The notes under the pieces are model-generated. The model saw nothing but the letters and a program-made list of their open reading frames with translations, searched no databases and was not told the origin of the DNA. A DNA stretch of 64,000 nucleotides from Gordonia polyisoprenivorans NBRC 16320 = JCM 10675. Its GTDB lineage: Bacteria > Actinomycetota > Actinomycetes > Mycobacteriales > Mycobacteriaceae. The stretch's first letter is position 1. Each line of letters begins with the position of its first letter. Positions 1 to 8,222 of the stretch are shown piece after piece. The position numbers and the translations under genes are program-made. Location: contig NZ_BAEI01000031.1 of assembly GCF_000241325.1 (NCBI RefSeq), forward strand, positions 372,001 through 436,000. The letters are read 5' to 3'.

Positions 1-1336
1 CGTGCCCGCCGCCGTACTCACCGGCCGGGATGTCGCCGGCGAAGTCGGCGTAATCCATCGGATGGTCCTCGGTCTGCACGGCGAGGCGGTTCTGGTCGGG
101 ATCGTCGGGCAGGTTCTTCGGTACTGCCCAACTCACCAGCACGCCATCGTGTTCGAGCCGGAAGTCGTAATGCAGGCGCCGGGCGTGATGTTCTTGGATC
201 ACGAAGATCGGCCCACCCGGCTCGTTCTCTCCCGACACCCGGGCCCCGTCCACCCCGGATCGTGACTTCGTGAATTCGTTGTCCCTGAACTTCGTGTCAC
301 CGAAGGGCTCCGGGGTGACCGCGGCGTTGCGCTTGCGCCGGTACTCGCGCAGGTTGATCACCTGGCCGCCCTCGGCGGAGACCGACTCCGGTTGTGCCGC
401 ATCGGCAGCCGAATCACCCGACTCCTCCGGGTCGGCTGGGACCCCGTCGTCGTCGAGTCCGTCGAGGAGATCGCCCCACTCTTCGATCCGCTCGAGGACC
501 TCGGTGTAGAGCAGCTGCGTCAGATCGGGATCGGCCATCTCGTCCCACGTCCGCGGTGCGGCCACCCAGGGCTGTTCGCGGCCCCGCAGCGAATACGGAG
601 CGAGGGTGGTCTTGGACGCGCTGTTCTGGCTCCAGTCGATGAACACCTTGTGGGGCCGTTCGGATTTCGCCATGATCGCGGTGACCCGATCGGGCTGTTG
701 CTGGGCCAACGAGGTCGCGATCTGCTTGGCGACCGTTCGCGCCGAATCCGCCGACACCGGCGTCGGGAACCTCGCATACACGTGAATTCCCTTGCCGCCA
801 CTGGTGACCGGATACGAGTCCAGTCCGGCGGCGTCGAGCATGTCGTGGATGTCGCGGGCGACCTCACCGCACTCGGCGAGGGTGACCCCGGGCCCCGGAT
901 CGAGGTCGAGGACGAGTCGGTTGGCCTTGGGGCCCTCGGCGGCGAAGTCGGCGAGCGCGTCGTCTCGCGGCAGTCGCCATTGTGGCGTATGCAACTCGAG
1001 TGCTGCCATCTGTGCGAGCCACACCAGTGTTGCGGGTGAATCGGCCACGACGTATTCGATGATCCGACTGCTGTGTTCGACTCCGCGCCGGGTCACCCAG
1101 TCGGGGATGCCCTCGGGAACCGACTTCTCGAAGAACGGGGTGGACTCGACGCCATTGGGCCAGCGTTTGCGGGTGACGAGACGATCGGCCAGATGCGGGA
1201 GCATCACCTCGGCGATCCGCGCGTAATAGTCGATGACGTCGAACTTGCGGGTGCCGGTCGACGGGTAGAGCACCTTGGCCAGGTTGGTCACCGAGATGGT
1301 GTGCCCATCCACCTCGAGTGTCTGCCCGGACGCCAT
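1..1336 (-). CDS. ligD: LigD, NHEJ polymerase/phosphoesterase(/ligase), 3' part beyond window
   Basis: This is the N-terminal part of an ATP-dependent DNA ligase D, the multifunctional enzyme of bacterial non-homologous end joining. The first ~290 residues, starting MASGQTLEVDG, form a primase-like polymerase domain with the DLDPGPG metal-binding motif and the SGGKGIHVYA segment. A 3'-phosphoesterase domain follows, recognised by HHARRLHYDFRLE and GEYGGG. This domain order is that of mycobacterial LigD, so a ligase domain is expected beyond position 1, but it cannot be seen. ATG at 1336 is chosen because homologues begin just there. It is divergent from ku with only 65 bp between, the classic NHEJ pair. 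Identification is firm; the full length is unknown. Confidence 0.93.
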   Translation of the reverse strand, partial: MASGQTLEVDGHTISVTNLAKVLYPSTGTRKFDVIDYYARIAEVMLPHLADRLVTRKRWPNGVESTPFFEKSVPEGIPDWVTRRGVEHSSRIIEYVVADSPATLVWLAQMAALELHTPQWRLPRDDALADFAAEGPKANRLVLDLDPGPGVTLAECGEVARDIHDMLDAAGLDSYPVTSGGKGIHVYARFPTPVSADSARTVAKQIATSLAQQQPDRVTAIMAKSERPHKVFIDWSQNSASKTTLAPYSLRGREQPWVAAPRTWDEMADPDLTQLLYTEVLERIEEWGDLLDGLDDDGVPADPEESGDSAADAAQPESVSAEGGQVINLREYRRKRNAAVTPEPFGDTKFRDNEFTKSRSGVDGARVSGENEPGGPIFVIQEHHARRLHYDFRLEHDGVLVSWAVPKNLPDDPDQNRLAVQTEDHPMDYADFAGDIPAGEYGGGH

Positions 1337-1401
1337 GGTTCAAGCCTGCCACGTCCTCGAGATGGGCGTGGGACCCGCAGAGACCGGGTGAGGATGGCAC
1401 A

Positions 1402-2397
1402 ATGGCGACCATGCGCTCGATCTGGAAGGGCGATCTGAGCTTTGGTCTGGTCAACGTGCCGGTCAAGGTCTATTCGGCCACGGAAAGCCACGACCGGAAG
1501 TCGTATCAGGTCGACTCGTCTGACGGCACCCGCATCCGTTATCGACGGGTCCGGGAGGGCACCGACACCGAGGTCGAGTTCTCCGACATCGCCAATGCCT
1601 ACGAATCCTCCGCGGGCGACACGGTGATCCTCACCAAGGACGATCTCGCGTCCCTGCCCGTGCAGAAGAGCCCGGAGATCTCGATCCTGGAATTCGTGCC
1701 GGTCGAGCAGGTCGATCCGATCTACTTCGACAAGCCCTACTATCTCGAACCGTCGTCGAAGTCACCGAAGGCCTACGTCTTGCTCGCCCGCGCCCTGCAG
1801 GAGACCGACCGGCTCGCCATCGCATCGTTCACGCTGCGCAACCGGACGCGGATGGCGGCGCTGCGGGTCATCGAGCCCGGTGTGATGACGCTGCAGACGC
1901 TGTTGTGGCCCGATGAGGTCCGCAAGCCCGATTTCGGGTTCCTCGACGACGACGTCGAGATCCGGGACCAGGAACTGAAGATGGCGTCCTCGTTGATCGA
2001 TTCGATGGCGCAGGACTACGACCCGAGCGAGTTCTCCGACACCTACCAGGAAGAGCTGGCGAAGCTGATCGACGCGAAATCCGATGGCTCCGAGGCATTC
2101 CCGGAAGCCGAGGAGGACTCCACCGAGGACGAGGACTCCGAGGTCGCCGACCTGCTCGCCGCGCTGCGGGCATCGGTCAAGGACCGCGGTACGGCCGAGG
2201 AGTCCGACGACTCCGGGGTATCGAAGGCGCCCGCGAAGAAGGCCGCCAAGAAGGCTCCGGCGAAGAAGGCGGCCGCAAAGAAGGCGCCGGCCAAGAAGGC
2301 CGCAGCGAAGAAGGCGCCGGCCAAGAAGGCGGCGTCGTCAGGGTCCGACGACGAGTCGAAGACCGCGGCGAAGAAGACCTCACGCCGCGCGAGCTGA
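1402..2397 (+). CDS. ku: Ku DNA end-binding protein with Lys/Ala-rich tail
   Basis: This is prokaryotic Ku, the ring-shaped homodimer that binds double-strand ends and recruits LigD. The core begins (MAT)MRSIWKGDLSFGLVNVPVKVYSAT and includes LLWPDE and the TYQEEL dimer segment, as in mycobacterial Ku. After about residue 270 comes a tail of repeated KKAPAKKA blocks, histone H1-like and absent from the shortest Ku proteins; it probably adds non-specific DNA binding. Two in-frame starts exist, 1402 and 1411. The GTGAGG stretch upstream fits 1402, while the family alignment fits 1411. The gene is 331 aa from 1402 and is divergent from ligD. Confidence 0.95.
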   Translation: MATMRSIWKGDLSFGLVNVPVKVYSATESHDRKSYQVDSSDGTRIRYRRVREGTDTEVEFSDIANAYESSAGDTVILTKDDLASLPVQKSPEISILEFVPVEQVDPIYFDKPYYLEPSSKSPKAYVLLARALQETDRLAIASFTLRNRTRMAALRVIEPGVMTLQTLLWPDEVRKPDFGFLDDDVEIRDQELKMASSLIDSMAQDYDPSEFSDTYQEELAKLIDAKSDGSEAFPEAEEDSTEDEDSEVADLLAALRASVKDRGTAEESDDSGVSKAPAKKAAKKAPAKKAAAKKAPAKKAAAKKAPAKKAASSGSDDESKTAAKKTSRRAS

Positions 2398-2428
2398 GCC
2401 GCGCGCCACGAAAAATCGGTGGCCGCCG

Positions 2429-3820
2429 ATGCCCGGCGTCGGGCAAGCTCGTGAGGTGAGTTCGTCGACGTCCGCCCTGCCGCGCGCGCTGCGCCCCTTC
2501 GGCGGTGGGCAGTATCGGTTGCTGGCGGCGGGCCTGATGTTTGCTTTGTTCTCCGATGGCGTGTGGACGATCACGCTGGTCTGGCAGGTCATCGGTCTCG
2601 GCGGGGGACCGGGCCAGGTGTCGCTGGCGACCGGCTTGGCCGCGGTCGGCATGGTGATCTCGACGCTGGCCGGCGGCGTGCTCGCAGACCGGGTGTCGCA
2701 GCGTTCCATCATCATCGGGCTCGAGATCGTCAAGATGGCGGTCTTCGCGATCGTGGCGTTCTGCGCGATCGGCGGCGTCCTGACGATGCCCATCGTGGCC
2801 GCGGCTGCCGTCTTCGGCGGCATCACCACCGGCATGTACTACCCGGCATATTCGGCGTTGTTGCCGGGCATCGTCGCCGCCGATGAGCTGCAGGCCGCCA
2901 ACGGCATCGAGGGCATCGTCCGGCCGGTGCTGTTCCAGGCGGCCGGCCCGATGATCGCCGGAGCGGTGATCGCCGCGGCCGCCCCCGCCCAGGCGGCGCT
3001 GGTTGCTGCGGTGGCCAGCGTGGGTTCGGCCCTGTGTTATCTGCGGATGCGGCCGGTGCCGTTGCGTCGTGACCCGAACACCTTGCGCGGTCCCGCGATT
3101 GCCTCGATCGTCACCGATCTGGCCGAGGGATTCGCCTACATGTGGCGCACCCCGTGGTTGTGGTCGACGCTGTTCTTCGCGACCATTCTCGTGCTGGCGA
3201 CGATGGGGCCGATCGAGGTACTCATCCCATTCGCCCTGCGGGAGCGGGTGCACGGCGGTGCCGGTGACCATTCGCTGGTGCTCGCGGCCTTCGGCGCCGG
3301 AGCCGCGATCAGCTCGCTGGTGTTCGCCTCGATCCCGATGCCGCGGCGATACCTCACGTTGATGTTCGGGTTGTGGGGTTGGTCGTCGATTCCGTTGGTG
3401 CTCATGGGCGTTGCCGGACACACCTGGGTGTTCATCATCGCCGGATTCATCATGGGGGTGTTGTTCGACGGGCCGATGGTGTTGTGGGGCACGCTGTTAC
3501 AGCGTCGCGTCCCGCCTGGGCTGTTGGGCCGGGTGGCCAGTCTGGACTTCTTCGTCTCGGTGGTGCTGATGCCGGTGTCGATGGCGTTGGCGGCCCCGGT
3601 CAGTCACGCGATCGGACTCACCGCGACGTTCGTGGTGTGTGGGCTGGCGCCGGTACCGTTCGCTGCGGTCTTCTACGTCGCGGCCAAGCTGTGGCGTGAC
3701 GAGATCGATCACCCGCTCGATCTCTCCACTCCCGGGCCGGCCGTCGCGGTGATGCACGACGAGATGTCGGCGTCGGCGTATGTCGATGCCGAGCACGCAA
3801 GGGTGTCCGATCAGGACTGA
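2429..3820 (+). CDS. MFS transporter (MFS_3/enterobactin-exporter type)
   Basis: This is an integral membrane protein of about 460 aa with roughly 12 hydrophobic segments in two halves, typical of the major facilitator superfamily. The signature loop after TM2 is visible as GGVLADRVSQR, and a second-half equivalent lies near FASIPMPRRYL. The pattern resembles MFS_3 exporters, so a proton-driven efflux role is likely; the substrate is unknown. The start is uncertain: ATG 2429 gives a short polar leader, and GTG 2456 (VSSSTSALPRA) is an equally good start. The 3' end overlaps the lysG end by 10 bp in convergent orientation. It may be co-transcribed with ku (31-bp gap), but a functional link is not obvious. 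Confidence 0.85.
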   Translation: MPGVGQAREVSSSTSALPRALRPFGGGQYRLLAAGLMFALFSDGVWTITLVWQVIGLGGGPGQVSLATGLAAVGMVISTLAGGVLADRVSQRSIIIGLEIVKMAVFAIVAFCAIGGVLTMPIVAAAAVFGGITTGMYYPAYSALLPGIVAADELQAANGIEGIVRPVLFQAAGPMIAGAVIAAAAPAQAALVAAVASVGSALCYLRMRPVPLRRDPNTLRGPAIASIVTDLAEGFAYMWRTPWLWSTLFFATILVLATMGPIEVLIPFALRERVHGGAGDHSLVLAAFGAGAAISSLVFASIPMPRRYLTLMFGLWGWSSIPLVLMGVAGHTWVFIIAGFIMGVLFDGPMVLWGTLLQRRVPPGLLGRVASLDFFVSVVLMPVSMALAAPVSHAIGLTATFVVCGLAPVPFAAVFYVAAKLWRDEIDHPLDLSTPGPAVAVMHDEMSASAYVDAEHARVSDQD

Positions 3821-4728
3821 TCCGCCGCGCCGAGGAACTCCGCGGCGGCCTCCACGATCGACTCCGTCAGGGCCGAGAGCAGGGGCGAGGCGAGCTTCCA
3901 GTACTGCCAGTAGAGCGGGACGTCGACGCGCCGTTCGGTGAAGGTGACCAGGCGTCCTGCGTCGAGAGCGTCGGCGATCTGCACCCGCGGGACCGCGCCC
4001 CAGCCCATCCCGTACTCGACCGCTCGGTGGTACTCGGTGGAGGCCGGGATGTAGACCGCCGGTGGATCGGCCGGTGCTGGACTGAGCATGCGCAGTACCT
4101 CGCGCTGCAGATTGTCGCTGCGGTCGTATTGCACCATCGGCGCCCGGGCCAGCGCGGCCTCGGTCGGGCCGTCCGGCATCCATCGGGCCAGGTAGTCCGG
4201 GGTGGCGACGGGGATGTAGCGCATGACGCCGAGCATCTGCATCCGGCAGCCGCGGATGCGGTCCGGGACCGAGCTGATCGCCCCCAGCACCTCACCGGTC
4301 CGCAAATGGTCGGCGTTGCGGCTCTCGTCGTCGCGGATCACCTCGACGGCGGCCGGGTGGCCGTGGTGGAACCGGGCCAGCGCGGGCAGCAGCCAGGTGG
4401 CCAGTGAGTCGGCGTTGGCCGCGATCGGCAGGTGCACGAGGGGCTGGTCGTCGTGCGCGCCGTCGGAGGTGACGCCGGTCAGCTCCAGGCGCGCCTCGGT
4501 GGCCAACAGTTCCCACTGTTCGGCCAGACGGAGCAGCACCTCCCCGTCGCGCGTCGCCCGCACCGGTTTGGTGCGCTGGACCAGCACCCGACCGACGGAG
4601 TGCTCCATGGCCTTGATGCGTTGGCTGATCGCCGACGGCGTGACGTGTAACTGCGCCGCTGCGGCCTCGAAAGTGCCCGCCCGCAACACGGTCGCCAGCG
4701 TCTGCAGGCCGTCCTGACTGACATCCAT
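3811..4728 (-). CDS. lysG: LysR-family regulator LysG/ArgP
   Basis: This is a 305-aa LysR-type regulator. The N-terminal winged HTH is seen at residues 5-65 (LQTLATVLRAGTFEAAAAQLHVTPSAISQRIKAME), followed by the effector-binding domain. It matches the ArgP/LysG group, which senses lysine or arginine and activates the amino-acid exporter. The adjacent divergent lysE confirms the assignment. A TAGAGT -10 element at 4737-4742 on the minus strand lies 8 nt from the ATG, so the transcript is probably leaderless. It ends convergently, overlapping the MFS gene. Confidence 0.92.
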   Translation of the reverse strand: MDVSQDGLQTLATVLRAGTFEAAAAQLHVTPSAISQRIKAMEHSVGRVLVQRTKPVRATRDGEVLLRLAEQWELLATEARLELTGVTSDGAHDDQPLVHLPIAANADSLATWLLPALARFHHGHPAAVEVIRDDESRNADHLRTGEVLGAISSVPDRIRGCRMQMLGVMRYIPVATPDYLARWMPDGPTEAALARAPMVQYDRSDNLQREVLRMLSPAPADPPAVYIPASTEYHRAVEYGMGWGAVPRVQIADALDAGRLVTFTERRVDVPLYWQYWKLASPLLSALTESIVEAAAEFLGAADQS

Positions 4729-4800
4729 ATGAAGTCACTCTAATGATTCATGAGAAACATTCGCTGGCCTTCGGATTGTCGCGCTCCTAGCGTTGTCGAC
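4729..4800. promoter_or_regulatory. Divergent lysG/lysE leaderless promoters with candidate LysG site
   Basis: On the plus strand TAGCGT (4788-4793) is followed by exactly 7 nt and the lysE ATG. On the minus strand TAGAGT (4737-4742) is followed by 8 nt and the lysG ATG. No Shine-Dalgarno is present for either gene, so both transcripts look leaderless. Between the two -10 boxes is the dyad ATGA-T-TCAT (4743-4751), a candidate core of the LysG binding site overlapping the lysG promoter. Confidence 0.6.
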
Positions 4801-5421
4801 ATGAACGCATTCCTGCTGCCGGCACTGGCCGGCCTGCTGACCGGCGCCGGGCTGATCATCGCGATCGGACCGCAGAACATCTTCGTTCTGCAGCAGGGTG
4901 TGCGACGCGTCCATGTGGCCCCGGTGGTGGCGGTCTGCGCGATCTCCGACGTCGTGCTCATCACCGCGGGAGTGGCCGGTCTCGGTGCGCTCGTGAGCGC
5001 CCACCCGAGCGTGGTGACCGCGGCCAAGTACCTCGGCGGGACGTATGTGATCGTGCTCGGGCTGATGGCCGCCCGACGCTGCCTGCGCAGTCGGGAGGCG
5101 ATCGTCGACAATGCCGGCGAGGTCACCACGGCGAGTCGCTGGGTGGCGATCGGCACGGCGCTGGCCCTCACCTGGCTCAATCCGCACGTCTACCTCGACA
5201 CCGTGCTCACCATGGGCGCCATCGCCAATAGTCATGGAAATGGCAAGTGGGCCTTCGCAATCGGAGCCTGCTGTGCGAGCCTGATCTGGTTCTCACTCCT
5301 GGGCGGCGGCGGTCGCCGCATGGCGCCGATCTTCGCCAAGCCTGTCGCATGGCGCATCCTCGACGCCGTCGTCGCCGTGGTCATGATCGGGATGGGCGCT
5401 GTGTTGGTGGGGTCGGCGTAG
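4801..5421 (+). CDS. lysE: LysE-family basic amino-acid exporter
   Basis: This is a 206-aa membrane protein with six hydrophobic segments and the LysE/ArgO signature near the N-terminus (GAGLIIAIGPQNIFVLQQGVRR). The family exports L-lysine and L-arginine across the cytoplasmic membrane to prevent toxic accumulation, for example during peptide uptake. The mid-region WLNPHVYLDTVL is also characteristic. It is transcribed divergently from lysG, whose product should activate it when lysine or arginine is high. The start at 4801 is fixed by a leaderless -10 element 7 nt upstream and by the family N-terminus. Confidence 0.95.
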   Translation: MNAFLLPALAGLLTGAGLIIAIGPQNIFVLQQGVRRVHVAPVVAVCAISDVVLITAGVAGLGALVSAHPSVVTAAKYLGGTYVIVLGLMAARRCLRSREAIVDNAGEVTTASRWVAIGTALALTWLNPHVYLDTVLTMGAIANSHGNGKWAFAIGACCASLIWFSLLGGGGRRMAPIFAKPVAWRILDAVVAVVMIGMGAVLVGSA

Positions 5422-5476
5422 GGCGTCGACACCGGTTCGTCGTGCGTGTGCGCAGGAGTGCGGCGGATGTGTGCCG

Positions 5477-5507
5477 GCATTGCTAGCATTGACTGCATTG
5501 CAGTCAA
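5477..5507. promoter_or_regulatory. Toxin-antitoxin operator: 9-bp-phased GCATTG repeats plus perfect palindrome
   Basis: Three GCATTG hexamers stand at 5477-5482, 5486-5491 and 5495-5500, exactly 9 bp apart. The last overlaps a perfect 19-bp palindrome TTGACTGCATTGCAGTCAA at 5489-5507. The site sits directly before the antitoxin gene. Ribbon-helix-helix antitoxins of this class repress their own operon through palindromic or tandem operators, so this is very likely the autoregulatory site. Confidence 0.7.
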
Positions 5508-5526
5508 ACCGATGTGGGGGATGGCA

Positions 5527-5769
5527 ATGGGGACGGTGACGATCCGAGACCTCGACGACGACCTGAAAGCGCTGCTGCGGGTGCGTGCCGCCGAGCATGG
5601 GCGATCGATGGAAGCCGAGGTCAGGGCGATCCTTCGGGATGTACTGACGAGACCGGACGACGGGATCGGCATGGGCACGCGGATTCGGCGCCGTTTCTCC
5701 GGGGCCGACATCGACGGTGTCGAAATGCCGCCGCGCAACGAGTCGCCGCGTGCTCCCGATCTCACATGA
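5527..5769 (+). CDS. FitA/VapB-type ribbon-helix-helix antitoxin
   Basis: This is an ~80-aa protein beginning MGTVTIRDLDDDLKALLRVRAAEHGRSMEAEVRAIL, the FitA-like RHH/Arc DNA-binding fold. The C-terminal ~35 residues (GADIDGVEMPPRNESP) would wrap and inhibit the partner toxin. ATG 5527 is preferred over 5521 because the GGGGG ribosome site at 5516-5520 is then 6 nt away. The stop overlaps the toxin start as ATGA (5766-5769), giving translational coupling. The protein should neutralise the PIN toxin and, as a complex, repress the operon through the palindrome just upstream. Confidence 0.88.
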   Translation: MGTVTIRDLDDDLKALLRVRAAEHGRSMEAEVRAILRDVLTRPDDGIGMGTRIRRRFSGADIDGVEMPPRNESPRAPDLT

Positions 5770-6197
5770 TCATCCTCGATACGAACGTCATCTCCGAACT
5801 GATGCGTTCGAATCCGAACGAGCTCGTACTGGACTGGGTGGATGCCGCACCATCGGCCGACGTCATGACCACCGCGGTGACGGCCGCCGAACTGTTGTAC
5901 GGGATCGAGCGTCTCGCGCAAGGGGGGAAGCAGCAAGACCTCCGTGCCCGCGTCGAGGAACTCCTGATCGACGACTTTCGCGGACGGGTCCTGCCGTTCG
6001 ATCTCTCCGCGGCGACGCACTACGCGACGCTCGTCGCAGAGCGTGAGCGGATCGGGCGGCCGATCAGCATGGCGGACGCGCAGATCGCGGCGATCTGCGC
6101 GACCCACGACGCGCAATTGGCCACACGCAACGTGGGCGACTTCGTTGACCTCGGCATCGTGGTGATCAACCCGTGGGACCCCCTCGGCGAGAGGTGA
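5766..6197 (+). CDS. PIN-domain ribonuclease toxin (FitB/VapC)
   Basis: This is a 143-aa PIN-domain protein. The acidic active-site residues are visible: D5 in IILDTNVISEL, E in TAAELLYGIERL, D in ISMADAQIAAI and the late D in TRNVGDF. These coordinate Mg2+/Mn2+ for single-strand RNA cleavage; VapC toxins typically cut tRNA or rRNA loops, but the target here cannot be read from sequence. All catalytic positions are intact, so it should be active. It is coupled to the antitoxin by an ATGA overlap. A hairpin follows at 6206-6252. Confidence 0.92.
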   Translation: MIILDTNVISELMRSNPNELVLDWVDAAPSADVMTTAVTAAELLYGIERLAQGGKQQDLRARVEELLIDDFRGRVLPFDLSAATHYATLVAERERIGRPISMADAQIAAICATHDAQLATRNVGDFVDLGIVVINPWDPLGER

Positions 6198-6205
6198 TCT
6201 GGTGT

Positions 6206-6252
6206 GTTTGTGTGTCGACGTCGACGACATGTGTCATGCAGGACACACAAAC
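6206..6252. terminator. Bidirectional hairpin between convergent genes
   Basis: GTTTGTGTGTC (6206-6216) and GACACACAAAC (6242-6252) are perfect 11-bp inverted arms around a 25-nt loop. The hairpin lies between the convergent toxin and response-regulator genes, the usual place for a shared terminator. There is no long T run. Confidence 0.5.
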
Positions 6253-6287
6253 CCGAAGTCGGCACGGATTCGCAGCGCCTCGCGGGC

Positions 6288-6929
6288 TCAGACGAGCCCG
6301 TGCCGATACGCGTAGGCAACCAGCGCCGCACGGTCGCGGCACGCGGTCTTGGCGAGCAGGTGATTGACGTGGGTTTTGACGGTGCTCACGCCGACGACGA
6401 GGTGGGCGGCGATCTGTTGATTCGACATCGCCTGCGCGATCAGGCCGAGCACCTCCACCTCACGCTCGGTGAGACCGTCGGGCGCCTCGGCCGGTGCCGC
6501 CGGCGCAGCCGACCGCTCGTGGGACAAGACCGCGCGCAACGCCTTCTCGTCGAGCATCGACCGACCGCCGGCCGCGGCGAGCACCGCCGCCTCGATGGCC
6601 TCGGGATCGGCGTCCTTGTTGAGGAATCCGACGGCCCCGGCGTCGAGGGCCTCGACGATCGTGGTGTCGTCGTCGTAGGTCGTCAACGCCACTGCGGCAG
6701 TGCGTGATCCGTCGGCGCGCAGCCGTCGTATTCCCTCGATGCCACCGATACCGGGCATGCGGAGGTCGGTGAGCAATACGTCGGGGTCGGTCCCGGCGAC
6801 GAGGTCGAGGGCGGATTCGGCCGAGGCCGCCACCCCGAGGACCTCGATGGTGTCGAACAGCGAGAGCATCGACCGCAGGCCCTCGCGCACCACGGTCTGA
6901 TCGTCGGCGATCACCACCGTCACCGTCAC
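6288..6929 (-). CDS. NarL/FixJ-family response regulator
   Basis: This is a 213-aa response regulator. The receiver domain covers residues 1-120 with acidic pocket residues in VVIADDQ, the phospho-acceptor Asp in VLLTDLRMPG, and Thr and Lys in ALTTYDDD and FLNKDAD. The LuxR-type HTH at ~147-213 reads LTEREVEVLGLIAQAMSNQQIAAHL. It is downstream of, and presumably phosphorylated by, the histidine kinase at 6954-8111. GTG 6929 is the start: an ATG a few bases upstream runs straight into a stop, and GAGGG lies at a good distance. The genes regulated are unknown. Confidence 0.9.
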   Translation of the reverse strand: MTVTVVIADDQTVVREGLRSMLSLFDTIEVLGVAASAESALDLVAGTDPDVLLTDLRMPGIGGIEGIRRLRADGSRTAAVALTTYDDDTTIVEALDAGAVGFLNKDADPEAIEAAVLAAAGGRSMLDEKALRAVLSHERSAAPAAPAEAPDGLTEREVEVLGLIAQAMSNQQIAAHLVVGVSTVKTHVNHLLAKTACRDRAALVAYAYRHGLV

Positions 6930-6968
6930 GTCATCACCCTCACGTCGTCACCGTCACGTCGTCACCGT
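6927..6968. repeat. 14-bp tandem repeat across kinase/regulator junction
   Basis: Plus-strand unit CACGTCGTCACCGT occurs at 6941-6954 and 6955-6968, with a two-mismatch copy at 6927-6940 and a partial one before that. The array covers the end of the kinase gene, the intergenic gap and the start of the regulator gene. A 14-bp period means copy change would shift the kinase C-terminus or alter spacing. Confidence 0.8.
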
Positions 6969-8111
6969 CATGATGAGCTCGAATCCTTCCTCGCACGGGC
7001 CGTGGGTCAGCCTACCGCCGGCCGCCGCGACCCGTTCGGCGAGACCGGCCAAACCGTATCTGCCGCTGTCGTGTTCGCGATCGGTGAACCCGTCGGGATC
7101 GCCGACGGAGAGCATCCGGAGGCCCTCGGCCCCGAACTCGATGCGCACCGGTGCGCCCGCGGCGTGGCGTAACGAGTTGGTCAGCCCCTCCATCACCACC
7201 GATCGGGCGATCGCGGTCCATCCGGCGTCGAGATCGTCGGGCGAACCCGCGACCGTCACCTGCAATTCGGTTGCGGTACCGAGGCGTTTCAGGGTCGGTT
7301 CCAGCCAGGCGCTCAACGGTGCGGCGCTCGCCGCGGGTCCGTCGCGCAACGATCGGACCGCTTCTCGTGCCTCACCCAGGCCGTCCTTCGCCAAGGTCGT
7401 TGCGGTGTCCAGCTTTTCGGCGAGGTCGGCCGAAACACCCTCGCGTCGGGCGACGAGCGCGGCACCCTGCAGGGTGATGATCAACCCGGACAAGGTGTGG
7501 GCGAGCACGTCGTGGAGTTGGGCGGCGAGTATCCGACGGTTCTCCGCATCGACGGCACGCGCGCGCTCGGAATCGATGATCTCCTGTTGTGCTGCAGCGA
7601 CTTCGGCGACCTCACGCCGGTAGCGCCGAAGATGCACCCATCCGAACACCACCACGGCGACCATCAGATTGATCACCAGCGTCCACCCGGATTGATGTAG
7701 TTGTGACCAGTGGACCGTCAGCGCGAGCATCGGGACGGCGGCCAGGGCGGCGGTGACGGGGAGGGCAACGGGTGCAAGCGCGGACGCGGCCACGCCGAGT
7801 TGGGGAATCCACACGGTCGCGCCGCCGGCGAAGGCGACGCCGACGACGACGGCGGCACCGATGACGATCGCCGAGTCGCCGAGTGAGGTGGAGGAGAGAA
7901 AGCGCGGCGCGGTCGTGGGTTGCATGCCCCCACGCACCAGGCAGACCACGAGAACCGCGGTGGCGATCCATCCAGGCGCCACGCGCCACGGTGGCACCGA
8001 CGTCGTGTCGAGTACCGCCGAGGCGATCACCAGCGCGCAGACCGCGTACCGCACCGCGAGGATGTCGGGGCTCGCCCGCCCGGGGTTGAGAACACGCGCA
8101 ATGCTGGGCAC
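6954..8111 (-). CDS. Membrane sensor histidine kinase (HisKA_3/DesK-like)
   Basis: This is a 385-aa kinase. The N-terminal ~165 residues carry about five hydrophobic segments. A coiled linker (~165-190) follows, then the HisKA_3 dimerisation motif with phospho-acceptor His in ILAAQLHDVLAHTLSGLI. The ATPase domain ends the protein (N-box around EGLTNSLRHAAG, G-box RYGLAGLAERVAAAGG). It pairs with the regulator gene 24 nt downstream. No periplasmic sensor domain is evident, so it probably senses through the membrane segments, as DesK does. The ligand is unknown. Confidence 0.9.
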   Translation of the reverse strand: MPSIARVLNPGRASPDILAVRYAVCALVIASAVLDTTSVPPWRVAPGWIATAVLVVCLVRGGMQPTTAPRFLSSTSLGDSAIVIGAAVVVGVAFAGGATVWIPQLGVAASALAPVALPVTAALAAVPMLALTVHWSQLHQSGWTLVINLMVAVVVFGWVHLRRYRREVAEVAAAQQEIIDSERARAVDAENRRILAAQLHDVLAHTLSGLIITLQGAALVARREGVSADLAEKLDTATTLAKDGLGEAREAVRSLRDGPAASAAPLSAWLEPTLKRLGTATELQVTVAGSPDDLDAGWTAIARSVVMEGLTNSLRHAAGAPVRIEFGAEGLRMLSVGDPDGFTDREHDSGRYGLAGLAERVAAAGGRLTHGPCEEGFELIMTVTT

Positions 8112-8222
8112 GACTCACCGTATCGAGGGTGTGCCCGCTCGCGGAGTCGCACGCGCAAGGATCAACCCGGCATCCACCCCGGGGTGGACGACCTCGTCGC
8201 GAGAGTTGGCGAGAGTGAAGGC

